This document shows, piece after piece, positions 55,171-63,941 of a stretch of 64,000 nucleotides of DNA. The position numbers were made by a program, and so were the translations under genes. Source of the stretch: Vibrio lentus (lineage in GTDB: Bacteria > Pseudomonadota > Gammaproteobacteria > Enterobacterales > Vibrionaceae); assembly GCF_030409755.1 (NCBI RefSeq), contig NZ_JAUFQE010000002.1, forward strand, positions 806,001 to 870,000, written 5' to 3'. How positions within the stretch are numbered: position 1 is the first letter of the stretch; the number at the start of each line of letters is the position of its first letter. Below the pieces are notes generated by a model. It saw only the letters and a program-made list of their open reading frames with translations. It searched no databases and had not been told where the DNA came from.

Positions 55171-56043
55171 ATGGAAAAAACGATCTCATTGGTACTGGGT
55201 AGTGGTGGCGCAAGAGGCTTGGTTCACGTTGGAATCATCCGTTGGCTGATTGAGCATGGCTATCAGATAAAATCCATCTCTGGTTGTTCAATTGGCGCAC
55301 TTATCGGTGGTGTCTACGCCGCGGGTAAGTTGGATGAATTTGAAGAGTGGGTCACCAGTATCGACCAATCAAATATGGCTATGATGTTGGACTTTTCATG
55401 GCAATCGAGTGGGATCTTCAAAGGGGACAAGATCATCGACACACTGCGTGGATTGATCGGCGAGATTTCAATTGAAGATCTGCCTATCCCTTATACCGCT
55501 GTTGCCGCCAACGTCGCCGATGAAAAAGAGGTTTGGCTGCAATCAGGCTCTCTGTTTGATGCCATTCGCGCTTCTATCTCTTTGCCATTGTTCTTCACAC
55601 CTCATGTTATTAATGGCGAAGAGCTGATTGATGGCGGTGTACTTAACCCTGTACCGATTGCGCCTACCTTTGGTGATAAGACAGACTTTACTCTGGCAGT
55701 GAACTTAGGCGGCGAACCTGAAATGCTCCAGCAGGAAGTGACACCGGTTTCGCTACCAACAAAAGAGAGTAACCTGCATGAGAAGGTTGTTCATTTTATC
55801 GATAATCTCGGTAGCAGTGTAAAAAGCAAAATGAGCTTCAATTTTGCAGCCTACGACATTGCCAACCAAGCGTTTGATGCGATGCAATCGACCATTGCTC
55901 GTCAAAAACTGGCCGCTTATCCTGCCGATATTACGCTTGAGATCCCACGTAATGCCTGTGGCACTTTGGAGTTCGATCGCTCACAAGAGATGATAGATAG
56001 AGGGTACCATTTGGCACAGGCTAAATTGGGCAATCGACTTTAA
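55171..56043 (+). CDS. patatin-like phospholipase (RssA-type)
   Basis: 290 aa. ATG 55171 is chosen over 55162 because AAGGATG sits at proper distance only from the former. Seen: glycine-rich oxyanion loop GSGGARGLVHVG, nucleophile GCSIG (Ser near 40) and Asp of the dyad in LIDGGVLNP (near 155). A cytoplasmic or membrane-associated serine esterase acting on lipids. Length and motifs fit the bacterial RssA group. Confidence 0.9.
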   Translation: MEKTISLVLGSGGARGLVHVGIIRWLIEHGYQIKSISGCSIGALIGGVYAAGKLDEFEEWVTSIDQSNMAMMLDFSWQSSGIFKGDKIIDTLRGLIGEISIEDLPIPYTAVAANVADEKEVWLQSGSLFDAIRASISLPLFFTPHVINGEELIDGGVLNPVPIAPTFGDKTDFTLAVNLGGEPEMLQQEVTPVSLPTKESNLHEKVVHFIDNLGSSVKSKMSFNFAAYDIANQAFDAMQSTIARQKLAAYPADITLEIPRNACGTLEFDRSQEMIDRGYHLAQAKLGNRL

Positions 56044-56070
56044 TGTATTTGCTGCTGAATGAGAGTATTT

Positions 56071-56427
56071 ATGGAAACTGAACTAAAAGAGCTTGAACTC
56101 CACGAGCTTATGGCAACAAAAGACGTCATCGTACTCACTAGCTCAGAAGCAGCTGCCGTATCTTGGCTGATAGGGTGCTATCACGAGAACGCCAATATTC
56201 AGATTATCGAGAACGCACATCAGCTAGATACTGAAGCGGTTTTGGCGCAATGCCGAGACAGCCTGAGTGAAAGTAAAAAGGTTATCCTTACCGCGCAGTT
56301 TCGTAGCCAGCTCCCTATCATCAACATCGCTTCGCTGTGTAATGAGCAGCGCAAATCATTGATCAATATTGAATTGTTAGGCTGGGATGAAGAAAATCGT
56401 CTTCCTCATTCTTATAGCAGTTTCTAG
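56071..56427 (+). CDS. hypothetical 118-aa protein
   Basis: Acidic alpha/beta protein starting METELKELELHELMATKDVI, from ATG 56071. No motif recognised. It may share a transcript with the patatin gene 27 bp upstream. Confidence 0.6.
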   Translation: METELKELELHELMATKDVIVLTSSEAAAVSWLIGCYHENANIQIIENAHQLDTEAVLAQCRDSLSESKKVILTAQFRSQLPIINIASLCNEQRKSLINIELLGWDEENRLPHSYSSF

Positions 56428-56515
56428 GTTATAAGAATTTTTAGCTTATAGCGGTTTCTAGTTAACTGCTTTCGCTAGATAACAGCCGTTTTAGGTAGCA
56501 GACAATGTAAAACCA

Positions 56516-57219
56516 TCACTTCAAATGTCTGCCGCCATCAAGGTGCAAAGTTCTTCCTGTCATGTAGTGACTGGCCAACACAAACTTGATGCCATCTATT
56601 ATTTCCTCAAAGCCCGCTTCTGAGGGAATCAGAGCTTTCTTCAAAGCTTTGGTTTTGTATGCCTCATCGTCATGTTCATTAAACTTAATCATGGCTGGAG
56701 ATAGGGTATTTACTTTGACCTTGGGAGCCAGCATCGCTGAAAACGAAAGCGTTAGGTTGTTGAGCGCAGCTTTACTAGCAGTTTTTTACTGCCTTTTTCT
56801 GCAACGTAGTCACTGATGTGGATGATGTCTGAAGTTTCATCGCCAGACATTAGTTGGTCTTTGAGTGTTAAATTGAACAGGTAAGGCACGGTAGCGTGAA
56901 TCGTCATCATCTGGTGCATGATTTGTGATGCATTGTCACTGGGGTTTGTCTTGTTCTCAGGCTTCCAGTCTGAAGCGTTGTGTATGACGGCTCGAAGTGT
57001 CTTATATTCTTGACCAACATAATCAAGAAAGCCCTCTAGGCTACTTTGTTGATAAAAGTCTACTTGCTGCAAGTCGGCTCCAATGTCGCGCAACCGTTGC
57101 AGTTGAGGATAGTCGCTGCGGTAGGTGCCAACCACTTTGTATCCATCCGCTAAAAGTTGCTGCGCCAGTGCAAATCCGAGTCGCTTTCCAACGCCGGTTA
57201 TCAGTATCGTTTCACTCAT
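56516..57219 (-). pseudogene. folM: dihydromonapterin reductase gene, frameshifted
   Basis: Two pieces of one SDR: N-terminal 57219-56752 (ILITGVGKRLGFALAQQ, HNASDW, IIHISDYVAEKGSKK) and C-terminal 56770-56516 (ASKAALNNLTLSFSAMLAPK to GRTLHLDGGRH). At the join, the usual KHIAYAASK reads KK-CT-ASK. This is best explained by a 13-bp deletion that shifts the frame and removes the catalytic Tyr of YxxxK. A single base fix of the A-run would restore the frame but not the Tyr. FolM would make tetrahydromonapterin from the FolX/FolE products. Its start overlaps the folE stop by 4 bp, so operon order is intact. Confidence 0.88.
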
Positions 57220-57854
57220 CGTAAAAACTCAGCTCTGGTTTGAGGGTTAGTTTTGAAAATACCACCGAGAGCGGTCGTTGAGGTTTCAGAATTAGCATCC
57301 ATCACGCCTCTGGATTTAACGCAATAGTGAGTGGCTTTAATCGTCACGGCTACGTTGTCTGTTTCCACTAGAGTCTGTATTGCGACTAGGATTTGCTGAG
57401 TAAGGCGTTCTTGTACCTGAGGACGCTGAGCAAAGAATCGAACGATACGGTTGATTTTAGACAGCCCAAGAATCTTGTTTTCAGGGATGTAGGCGACTTC
57501 CGCTAAACCATCAATAGTAATGAAGTGATGTTCGCACGTAGAAGTTAAGTCGATATCCGATACCTTAACCATTTCATCAACCGACATTTTATTTTCTATA
57601 ACACTGATTTTCGGGAAGTTATCGTAATCTAGCCCTGAAAATATCTCATGGACGTACATCTTTGCAATACGATGAGGGGTTTCAGCAAGGCTATCATCGG
57701 TTAAATCCAGTCCAAGCGTACTGACCACTTCCGTCAAAAGTCCTTTGATACGGTTGTACTTCTGGTTGGGGTTCATTTCGCTCTCTGTCATTGGAGTTTC
57801 AAGTCCTCTTGCGAGCAACGCTTCTCTTACTTTTTCGGCTTCTGTATTCAGCAT
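57216..57854 (-). CDS. folE: GTP cyclohydrolase I
   Basis: 212 aa from ATG 57854, which has AGGAG upstream. Seen: zinc and active-site residues [12 protein letters not shown] and [11 protein letters not shown], plus [20 protein letters not shown]. Catalyses GTP to dihydroneopterin triphosphate, the first step of folate and monapterin synthesis. Lies between folX and folM. Intact, unlike folM. Confidence 0.93.
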   Translation of the reverse strand: MLNTEAEKVREALLARGLETPMTESEMNPNQKYNRIKGLLTEVVSTLGLDLTDDSLAETPHRIAKMYVHEIFSGLDYDNFPKISVIENKMSVDEMVKVSDIDLTSTCEHHFITIDGLAEVAYIPENKILGLSKINRIVRFFAQRPQVQERLTQQILVAIQTLVETDNVAVTIKATHYCVKSRGVMDANSETSTTALGGIFKTNPQTRAEFLR

Positions 57855-57867
57855 GACGCACTCCTTA

Positions 57868-58242
57868 TTAATTATTGTCGTTGTCTGCTTCATAGCTCAG
57901 GGTGAGCGAAACGGAGTCGGCAAAACGTAGCGCGTGAGGTTTGTCGATTCTCACTTGAGCGTATCGCACCCATGGATGGTCGATACAGATGCCGAGAACG
58001 TCACTGGTTAGCTTTTCCAAAAGCAGAAACCTTCCGGATTCGACATGTTGAATGACTTTCTTGCAGATGTTTTTGTAGTTAAGCGCGTTGTCCACATCAT
58101 CAGAGAGGCAAAGGTTGTTAGCGGGGTAGTGGATTTCTGCGTTGATAACAATGTCTTGCTGCTTAGACTTTTCTTCCTCGTTGAAGCCGATGAAGGTTCT
58201 TAGTCTGAGGTTTGTAATGGTGATAATGGCGTTGTGATTCAT
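57868..58242 (-). CDS. folX: dihydroneopterin triphosphate epimerase FolX
   Basis: 124 aa from ATG 58242 ([20 protein letters not shown]). FolB/FolX fold with [17 protein letters not shown] and the conserved active-site region [31 protein letters not shown]. It is placed as FolX rather than the aldolase FolB because it sits in the folX-folE-folM order. Converts dihydroneopterin triphosphate to the monapterin epimer. 13 bp separate it from folE. Confidence 0.85.
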   Translation of the reverse strand: MNHNAIITITNLRLRTFIGFNEEEKSKQQDIVINAEIHYPANNLCLSDDVDNALNYKNICKKVIQHVESGRFLLLEKLTSDVLGICIDHPWVRYAQVRIDKPHALRFADSVSLTLSYEADNDNN

Positions 58243-58354
58243 AACAGTGTCCAATCCTTAGATAGTGAAGTCAGTTACGTGCTTGTTTTAAGAAAAGATC
58301 AGTAAAGCTCAGGTGATTAAGAGTTCAGTTGTTCATTTTGCAGCCGTTCTTTTT

Positions 58355-58867
58355 TCAGTCATGGAAAGGCTGAGTGAAACTGAGCTCGAAAGGGATGGGT
58401 TCGGTTTTCTGGCTCAATTGATCGAAGCTTTCCCAGAGCTGATGAAATGAGATGTCTAGAGTGGGGTGGCGTTCTTGCGCGGCAACATCGACTAACGGCC
58501 TGAGTACAAATGCGTATTCGGTGATCTCGCCTCTAGGCAACTCTACGCCATCAATAATGCCGACTTGATTACCATAAAGAAGGATGTCGATATCCATCGT
58601 GCGTGAAGCATAGGCTTTGGTCTGACGCTTGCGATCATTCTCTGCTTCGATTTGATGTAGAACCTGAACCAGTTCAGCGACAGGGAGGTCACATTCAAAC
58701 CCAACGACAAGGTTAAGGAAGTTATCCCCCTCGAAACCGACAGGCTCGCAATCGTAGAAATTAGAAATGTGCAGCGGTGCAAAGTGGTCATTCAATGCGT
58801 TGAGAGATTCTGTGACGTGGTGTTCGCGGTTAATGTTGCTTCCGATGCTGACGTAGACGTTGGCCAT
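58355..58867 (-). CDS. folK: hydroxymethyldihydropterin pyrophosphokinase (HPPK)
   Basis: 170 aa. Seen: N-terminal SIGSNINREHHV, the pterin-binding block YDCEPVGFEGDNFLNLVVGF, and the catalytic RTMDIDILLYG. Transfers pyrophosphate from ATP to the pterin alcohol in folate synthesis. First gene of the pterin cluster; the gap to folX is about 110 bp. It may be a second copy, since vibrios usually have a folK near panB/pcnB (from memory). Confidence 0.88.
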   Translation of the reverse strand: MANVYVSIGSNINREHHVTESLNALNDHFAPLHISNFYDCEPVGFEGDNFLNLVVGFECDLPVAELVQVLHQIEAENDRKRQTKAYASRTMDIDILLYGNQVGIIDGVELPRGEITEYAFVLRPLVDVAAQERHPTLDISFHQLWESFDQLSQKTEPIPFELSFTQPFHD

Positions 58868-59038
58868 AGTATTTCCTTTTTGTTTAAAAAACCTATACGT
58901 CCAACTCGCGATGAAGATCAGCTATGCATCCTCTTAAAAACAGGAAGATAAAAGAAAATAGGGTTCTGCCGCAAATCGCCTCTGATAGTGATAGAATCCC
59001 CGCATCAGAATTATCGAGAATCTAGGTATTTATAAACA

Positions 59039-59377
59039 ATGTTTATCCATCACGTTAACGGCATCGACTGGCTGGTGATTACAGCTTTTGAAGAACTGAA
59101 AACTATGTTTATCGAAGATGCAGGTCCAATCCCAGCTTACTTCTCGACCGCTAGTGAATTGAGCCTGATAGATCAAGCCAAGCGCAGCTATGGATTTTTG
59201 CCGACACTCCGCGGTGTGATCACTGATACCGGCACGTATCAAAGTGAAAATCTTGACGAAGATTTGAACCCACAGCTTGCGTGCATAGTGGAAGGGCGAG
59301 GTCGAGTGTTTATCTATCACGGCGACTATGTGGCTTTTGTCGATGACGAACAAACCTTCATTACTCGAATGGACTAA
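59039..59377 (+). CDS. hypothetical 112-aa protein
   Basis: Acidic cytoplasmic protein that I do not recognise (MFIHHVNGIDWLVITAFEEL...). It has no membrane segment. The terminator 59451-59486 follows it. Divergent from folK. Confidence 0.6.
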   Translation: MFIHHVNGIDWLVITAFEELKTMFIEDAGPIPAYFSTASELSLIDQAKRSYGFLPTLRGVITDTGTYQSENLDEDLNPQLACIVEGRGRVFIYHGDYVAFVDDEQTFITRMD

Positions 59378-59450
59378 ACATTATTCAGTGGGTTTAGAGC
59401 GGTTGATTAGTTAATGGGTTAATTGATTGCGAATAAGCTGCTCTGTAGAT

Positions 59451-59486
59451 AAAACTAAGGCCTCGCGTTTGCGAGGCCTTAGTTTT
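59451..59486. terminator. GGCCTCGC-family bidirectional terminator, distal copy
   Basis: The most perfect member: 16-bp stem AAAACTAAGGCCTCGC / GCGAGGCCTTAGTTTT, loop GTTT, preceded by CTGTAGAT. Outside the hotspot, between convergent genes. Confidence 0.93.
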
Positions 59487-59568
59487 GAGGCTATTACAAT
59501 AAACCGATCTCTAACAGGTAATTGGATTGAAGTGTTCTAGTCCATGACAATTAGAGTCGTTACTGTCC

Positions 59569-60576
59569 TTACCAGATATCTTCGATTAAAGAGTCTTTAA
59601 GCTGCTCAGCTGCGGCAATGTTTTCTTTCGACATGTACTGTTTAACGTCGATTATCTCTTTCTCTGCATCCGAGTTTCCGTATTCCTGCGCGACTTCAAA
59701 CCATGCTAGCGCTTTAACAAAATCGCTCCATGTACCGTGACCATTACGGTATGCGTAACCAACGGAATATTGACCATAGTCGTTGCCCTGCATTGCGGCG
59801 CGAGTGTAATACTCTAATGCTTTCTTTGCGTCTGTAGTTTTGAAACCACACGGTTTTTTGTATCGAGTAGAAGAGTAAATATCCCCCATTTTCACATAAG
59901 AAAGTGTATGTTCATCTTCTTCAATGGCGTTGCTAAACAATTGCATCGCTTTAGAGCAACTCTTTTCAACGCCTTGTCCATTTAGGTAAGAAATACCCAA
60001 GTTGTACATGGCACTTGCGTCGCCTAAGTTTGCCGATTGCTCAAACCAATAAGCAGATTTAGTGAAGTCCTGAGCGACGCCTTGACCTTCATCGTATGAA
60101 AATGCGAGTTGATACATAGCGTCAGAATACCCCGCTTTTGCAGAAGCTAGGTAATAGTCGTTGCCTTTCTTTAGGTCGACAGGTGTACCTTCACCATCAA
60201 AATACATTACGCCTAATGAGTAGAGCACATAAGGGTCTTTGCTGGTTTCAGCTTTATGGTACCAAGCCAGTGCTTTTTCGTACTGTTCGTCGTCGTAATA
60301 CTTATCTGCCAAGGTGATGATTGCTTTCACCTCACCTGATTCCGCGAGTTGATTCATGTACTCATAACCGCGTTCTACGTTTTCTTCATACATTGAATCA
60401 TCAATTAAAAGGTTAGCAGCCTGCATCAGTAATTCGGTATCGCTAGACTTTTCTGCCGTCTTTAACAATGTGAGTTCTTTGCCCTCAAAAGCTTCAATCT
60501 CAAGATCGTATGCAAAAGTGTTAACGGATAGCAGCAGCGACAGTGACGTTAAAAAAGTACAACTTTGTTTTATCAT
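59569..60576 (-). CDS. Sel1-like repeat protein, exported
   Basis: 335 aa, signal peptide MIKQSCTFLTSLSLLLSVNT then FA. About six Sel1-type tetratricopeptide units (YSLGVMYFDGEGTPVDLKKG, MYQLAFSYDEGQGVAQDFTK, MYNLGISYLNGQGVEKSCSK and so on). A periplasmic scaffold for protein-protein contacts. Partner unknown; no neighbour tells. Confidence 0.88.
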   Translation of the reverse strand: MIKQSCTFLTSLSLLLSVNTFAYDLEIEAFEGKELTLLKTAEKSSDTELLMQAANLLIDDSMYEENVERGYEYMNQLAESGEVKAIITLADKYYDDEQYEKALAWYHKAETSKDPYVLYSLGVMYFDGEGTPVDLKKGNDYYLASAKAGYSDAMYQLAFSYDEGQGVAQDFTKSAYWFEQSANLGDASAMYNLGISYLNGQGVEKSCSKAMQLFSNAIEEDEHTLSYVKMGDIYSSTRYKKPCGFKTTDAKKALEYYTRAAMQGNDYGQYSVGYAYRNGHGTWSDFVKALAWFEVAQEYGNSDAEKEIIDVKQYMSKENIAAAEQLKDSLIEDIW

Positions 60577-60861
60577 TTAAGCCATTTCTTATATTAGTAA
60601 TGTTTCACATAAATATAACAAAACAGCTTTGAAAATAAAGGAAATTTCGGGATATCGAAAACCGAATTCACGACAATGAGACCTAGGGCATCTCAATATA
60701 CTGGAAGCAACCAAGACTGGTTAATAAACGTTGACCCAAGCGATTAACTCAATGGCTTAGGCGCGGAAACTAGGTGGCACTGACTCAGTAGCAATGGACA
60801 GAGCTCTATATGTGCCGATAATGATCTAGAGGTCTTTAAACCCAAGTTATCGTGACACTCA

Positions 60862-61317
60862 TTACCTGACTGGCAGCTTGGTCTTTGTTTTTACCTGACC
60901 GAAGGCGAAACTGGATTCGATGGAGGCAATATTGGGAAGGCGGGTTAATTGCTTGCGGATAAACTGCTCGTAGCTTTTGAGCGACTCACTCACCACATGT
61001 AATAGGTAGTCGTGATTGCCTGTCATCAGAAAGCACTCCAACACTTCATCTATCACTTCAATGTGCTGTTCAAAGTCGCGCATGTTCTCTTCAGTCGGCT
61101 TTTCAAGCTTCACCAACACAAACACATTAACCGGCAGGCCACACGCTTCTTGGTCAACACTCGCGTGATAGCCGCGAATAATCCCTTGTTTCTCCAATGA
61201 CCGAACTCGACGCAAGCAAGGAGATGGCGACAGTGCCACTCGATCGGCCAACTCTTGGTTGGTGAGCCGAGCGTTGCTTTGCAGTTCAGCCAGTATTTTC
61301 TTGTCGATCTCATCCAT
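60862..61317 (-). CDS. Lrp/AsnC-family regulator
   Basis: 151 aa from ATG 61317. HTH LTNQELADRVALSPSPCLRR with the ligand-binding RAM domain after it (VNVFVLVKLEKP, CFLMTGNHDYLLHV). Divergent from the PLP enzyme, the usual arrangement when an Lrp-type protein controls an amino acid enzyme. It likely senses a sulfur or branched amino acid. Confidence 0.9.
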   Translation of the reverse strand: MDEIDKKILAELQSNARLTNQELADRVALSPSPCLRRVRSLEKQGIIRGYHASVDQEACGLPVNVFVLVKLEKPTEENMRDFEQHIEVIDEVLECFLMTGNHDYLLHVVSESLKSYEQFIRKQLTRLPNIASIESSFAFGQVKTKTKLPVR

Positions 61318-61422
61318 TGGCATATTCCATCAATATTGAAATTAGTTTGGCAATATTATTGCTCAAAGTGTATGTCTTACTTCGTAAATAGCAATTTTAT
61401 ACATCTGCACAAAACTAGAATT

Positions 61423-61449
61423 AAAGGAGGAACAACAAGCATGGAATGA
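61423..61449 (+). promoter_or_regulatory. strong Shine-Dalgarno with a two-codon mini-ORF before the PLP gene
   Basis: AAAGGAGG (61423-61430) is followed ten bases later by ATG GAA TGA (61441-61449). The true gene start at 61460 has only a weak AGG. Ribosomes loaded here may re-start at 61460 after the mini-ORF. Confidence 0.5.
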
Positions 61450-61459
61450 CTTAGGCACT

Positions 61460-63271
61460 ATGAATACTTCAACTCAACTTAGCCCGCTGCGTAAAACCAC
61501 CAAACACGAAGAAGCAGAAGCCCTTGCGATTGAGCAAGCAAAGCACTTTGGTATCGATCCAAACAGTGATTACGGCGTCACGCTTATCGAACTGGCGACG
61601 ACACTGTACAAAGCCAATACCAAGACACACGATCTTTGGGCATTGACGGTTGATGGACTTTCAGAACTCGACAAGAGTGACCGAATCGCTTGGTTTAACG
61701 CTAAACGCTTCTTGTCATTCCAGATCGCTAAGATCCTCGACAACCTGCAAAACCCAATGCGCGCTACTTACCAATCTATTGCCACCAATAATGGTAATTT
61801 TGCGTCTAAAGGCGCGTATCCTATCTTCGATAATGTGGCGGCTATCTTCTCGGCAAGCCCGGTTATTACGCGCACCGCCACGTATTTATTTGCCTGTACT
61901 GAATGGATTGAAGATGCGTTCAACGGTAAAGAGCCGCTGCACGATATTTATTCTCGACTGCTTAACCCAACCTCGATTTCACTGGCTAACCATATGGTTG
62001 ATATTGAGGCAGGTTCTAGAGCCAACGAATACCTCGCATGGAACTTTAATTCGGGGATGGCGGCCATTGATGGGTTGTTGAGCCATTTACTTGGGCATGA
62101 AGACATAGTCTTGGCTTCACGTAATATCTATGGCGGTTCTTACCAGTTGTTGGAAGATTGGTTTGGGAAACCGTCTAACCTAAATGTCGCGGTAGAGTGG
62201 GCCGATGGTTACTCAGGTGATGAGTTTGCTACTCGCTTAGATGAGGTTGCCGATAAATACGCTGATCGCCTCGCTGCGGGTAAGAAGATCTACGTTTACC
62301 TAGAGTCACCGTGTAACCCGCATGGATATGTGTTGGATGTTGCTAGTATCAGCAAAGCTGGTCACGTTCGTGGTTGGGATGTGATTGTTGACTCGACAGT
62401 GGGGACTCCATTGCTGCATCCAGTACTCAAGCGTGATGATGCAATGGAAAGGCCTGATTATGTGATTCACTCCTACACCAAAGAACTGGCGGGTTCTGGC
62501 ACCACAACCGCTGGCGTTGTGATTGGCCGCAACGAGACCATGTTTGTTCCAAAAGGAGAAGAGGTCACTTGCACTAAGCCTAACGGCGATGAGGTCACTA
62601 TTCCATGGAACGAAACGTTGTTTTGGAATGTGTATTACATCAAAGGCGCATTCTTAGATGCAGACAAAGCGTTTGAAGTGCTTAATGGCATGAAAACGTA
62701 TGAGATGCGTGTGGTGCAGAAAACCATTAATACACTGATTTTGGCGAAGATTTTTGATGCTCACCCAGACATCAATGTGTCGTGTCCAGCTTTGCCAGAC
62801 AGTGACAACTATGAACACTGCCAGAAAAATATGTATTTGGGGTTACCAGCCGCGCTGTTTACCATCGATATGGAAGGCAACGGCGACCGTGCATCAATCA
62901 ATCGAGATGGGTTTAAACAGTTCTTCGACATGCTTGAGCCCGCAATCGGCATGCAAGTGAGCCTAGGACAAACTAACACTGTGGCGCTGTGTCCGGCATT
63001 GACCACGCATTCAGAACTCAGTGATGAGGCACTCAATGAAGCCGGCATCAAACCAACCACAATGCGTATCTCTATTGGCTTAGAAGATCCTCGAATGTTC
63101 ATCGCTCATATTATCGAGGCCGCCAAATTGTCGATTGACCGCAAACACGCAGACTTCTCATCCAGCTTCCCTAGTGGTGAAAGTATAGATGAAATCTATA
63201 TGCAAACCTATATGGATGTACATCAGAGGTTTGTTACGAGCTTGCCGAAGTTTAGTCAGCTTACTCAGTAA
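61460..63271 (+). CDS. long PLP-dependent Cys/Met-metabolism enzyme (sulfhydrylase/lyase-like)
   Basis: 603 aa, against about 400-430 for typical family members; the first ~170 residues are an extra N-terminal region. Core seen: VDIEAGSRANEYLAWNFNSG, YGGSYQLLEDWFG, ESPCNPHG, DSTVGTPLLHPVL and the PLP-lysine segment SYTKELAGSGTTTAG, then C-terminal RISIGLEDP. Belongs to fold-type I, cystathionine gamma-synthase/O-acetylhomoserine sulfhydrylase group. Reaction not certain. Probably controlled by the divergent Lrp-type gene. Confidence 0.88.
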   Translation: MNTSTQLSPLRKTTKHEEAEALAIEQAKHFGIDPNSDYGVTLIELATTLYKANTKTHDLWALTVDGLSELDKSDRIAWFNAKRFLSFQIAKILDNLQNPMRATYQSIATNNGNFASKGAYPIFDNVAAIFSASPVITRTATYLFACTEWIEDAFNGKEPLHDIYSRLLNPTSISLANHMVDIEAGSRANEYLAWNFNSGMAAIDGLLSHLLGHEDIVLASRNIYGGSYQLLEDWFGKPSNLNVAVEWADGYSGDEFATRLDEVADKYADRLAAGKKIYVYLESPCNPHGYVLDVASISKAGHVRGWDVIVDSTVGTPLLHPVLKRDDAMERPDYVIHSYTKELAGSGTTTAGVVIGRNETMFVPKGEEVTCTKPNGDEVTIPWNETLFWNVYYIKGAFLDADKAFEVLNGMKTYEMRVVQKTINTLILAKIFDAHPDINVSCPALPDSDNYEHCQKNMYLGLPAALFTIDMEGNGDRASINRDGFKQFFDMLEPAIGMQVSLGQTNTVALCPALTTHSELSDEALNEAGIKPTTMRISIGLEDPRMFIAHIIEAAKLSIDRKHADFSSSFPSGESIDEIYMQTYMDVHQRFVTSLPKFSQLTQ

Positions 63272-63326
63272 CTTAGGTCAGTAAGAAAAGTTAGCAAGCT
63301 CAGTCAATTAAAAGGCAGTAAATAAA

Positions 63327-63366
63327 AAAGCACCCTGCTGACTCAATAGTCGGTAGGGTGCTTTCT
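63327..63366. terminator. bidirectional terminator after the PLP enzyme
   Basis: 18-pair stem (two G-T pairs) starting AAAGCACCCT and ending AGGGTGCTTT, loop CAAT, with A- and T-runs outside. Confidence 0.92.
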
Positions 63367-63409
63367 CGATATAGAACCAAGTGACCATATTGGTTTACCA
63401 AGTCACTTA

Positions 63410-63652
63410 CTATTTCGGCTGGTGGCCTGTCTTTTTCGCGAGCTCTTGCATAGCTTCGGCAAATGTAGTTGTTCCGCCCTTCGCTTTAACCTGAACCACC
63501 TTATATCCTTGGCTTTCCAGCGCTTGGCGTTCTTCTAAAACGGCTTTGTCATCTGGCTGACTGCCTTGCACAGGCTGATGAATGTAACACCCTTCTAATT
63601 GACCATCTTCGACCAGTTGGTGGTGTTTCAGTGCATTGATATCAAAATTCAT
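63410..63652 (-). CDS. hypothetical 80-aa protein
   Basis: Small soluble protein (MNFDINALKHHQLVEDGQLE ... KKTGHQPK). Not recognised. Terminator shared with the PLP enzyme lies downstream. Confidence 0.6.
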   Translation of the reverse strand: MNFDINALKHHQLVEDGQLEGCYIHQPVQGSQPDDKAVLEERQALESQGYKVVQVKAKGGTTTFAEAMQELAKKTGHQPK

Positions 63653-63823
63653 AGTAAGTCTTTTCGCTTTAAATGGAGAGTCTCTGTGGCAAAGGCCTCA
63701 GGTATCTATAATTTTATTGTTTGTACCATACGGCATTTTAACTACAAGAATCTAGTGCAAATACAGTAATCCAATGAAATGCAGTCGGGTAGGTCTTACT
63801 TCTTGAATCTTTTATTGAACGTA
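63653..63823. other. intergenic region right of the 80-aa gene
   Basis: About 170 bp, no gene seen. It holds the promoter of the minus-strand gene and ends at the third copy of the dispersed repeat. Confidence 0.35.
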
Positions 63824-63941
63824 GGAAAGGGGAGGAACTGAATGCGAACGTTACAAGTGTTGCTGTATGTCTAGTGATAAAGAATGTTCTCCCCCTCGGT
63901 CATTAGTCTAAAGAGATCGTCACTTGTCATCTGAGGGGGAG
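63824..63941. repeat. dispersed two-hairpin repeat, copy 3 (partial)
   Basis: Begins at GGAAAGGGGAGGAACTGAAT, so the left arm of the first hairpin is missing. The second hairpin CTCCCCCTC / GAGGGGGAG is perfect and followed by six T, which makes it terminator-like. Confidence 0.8.
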
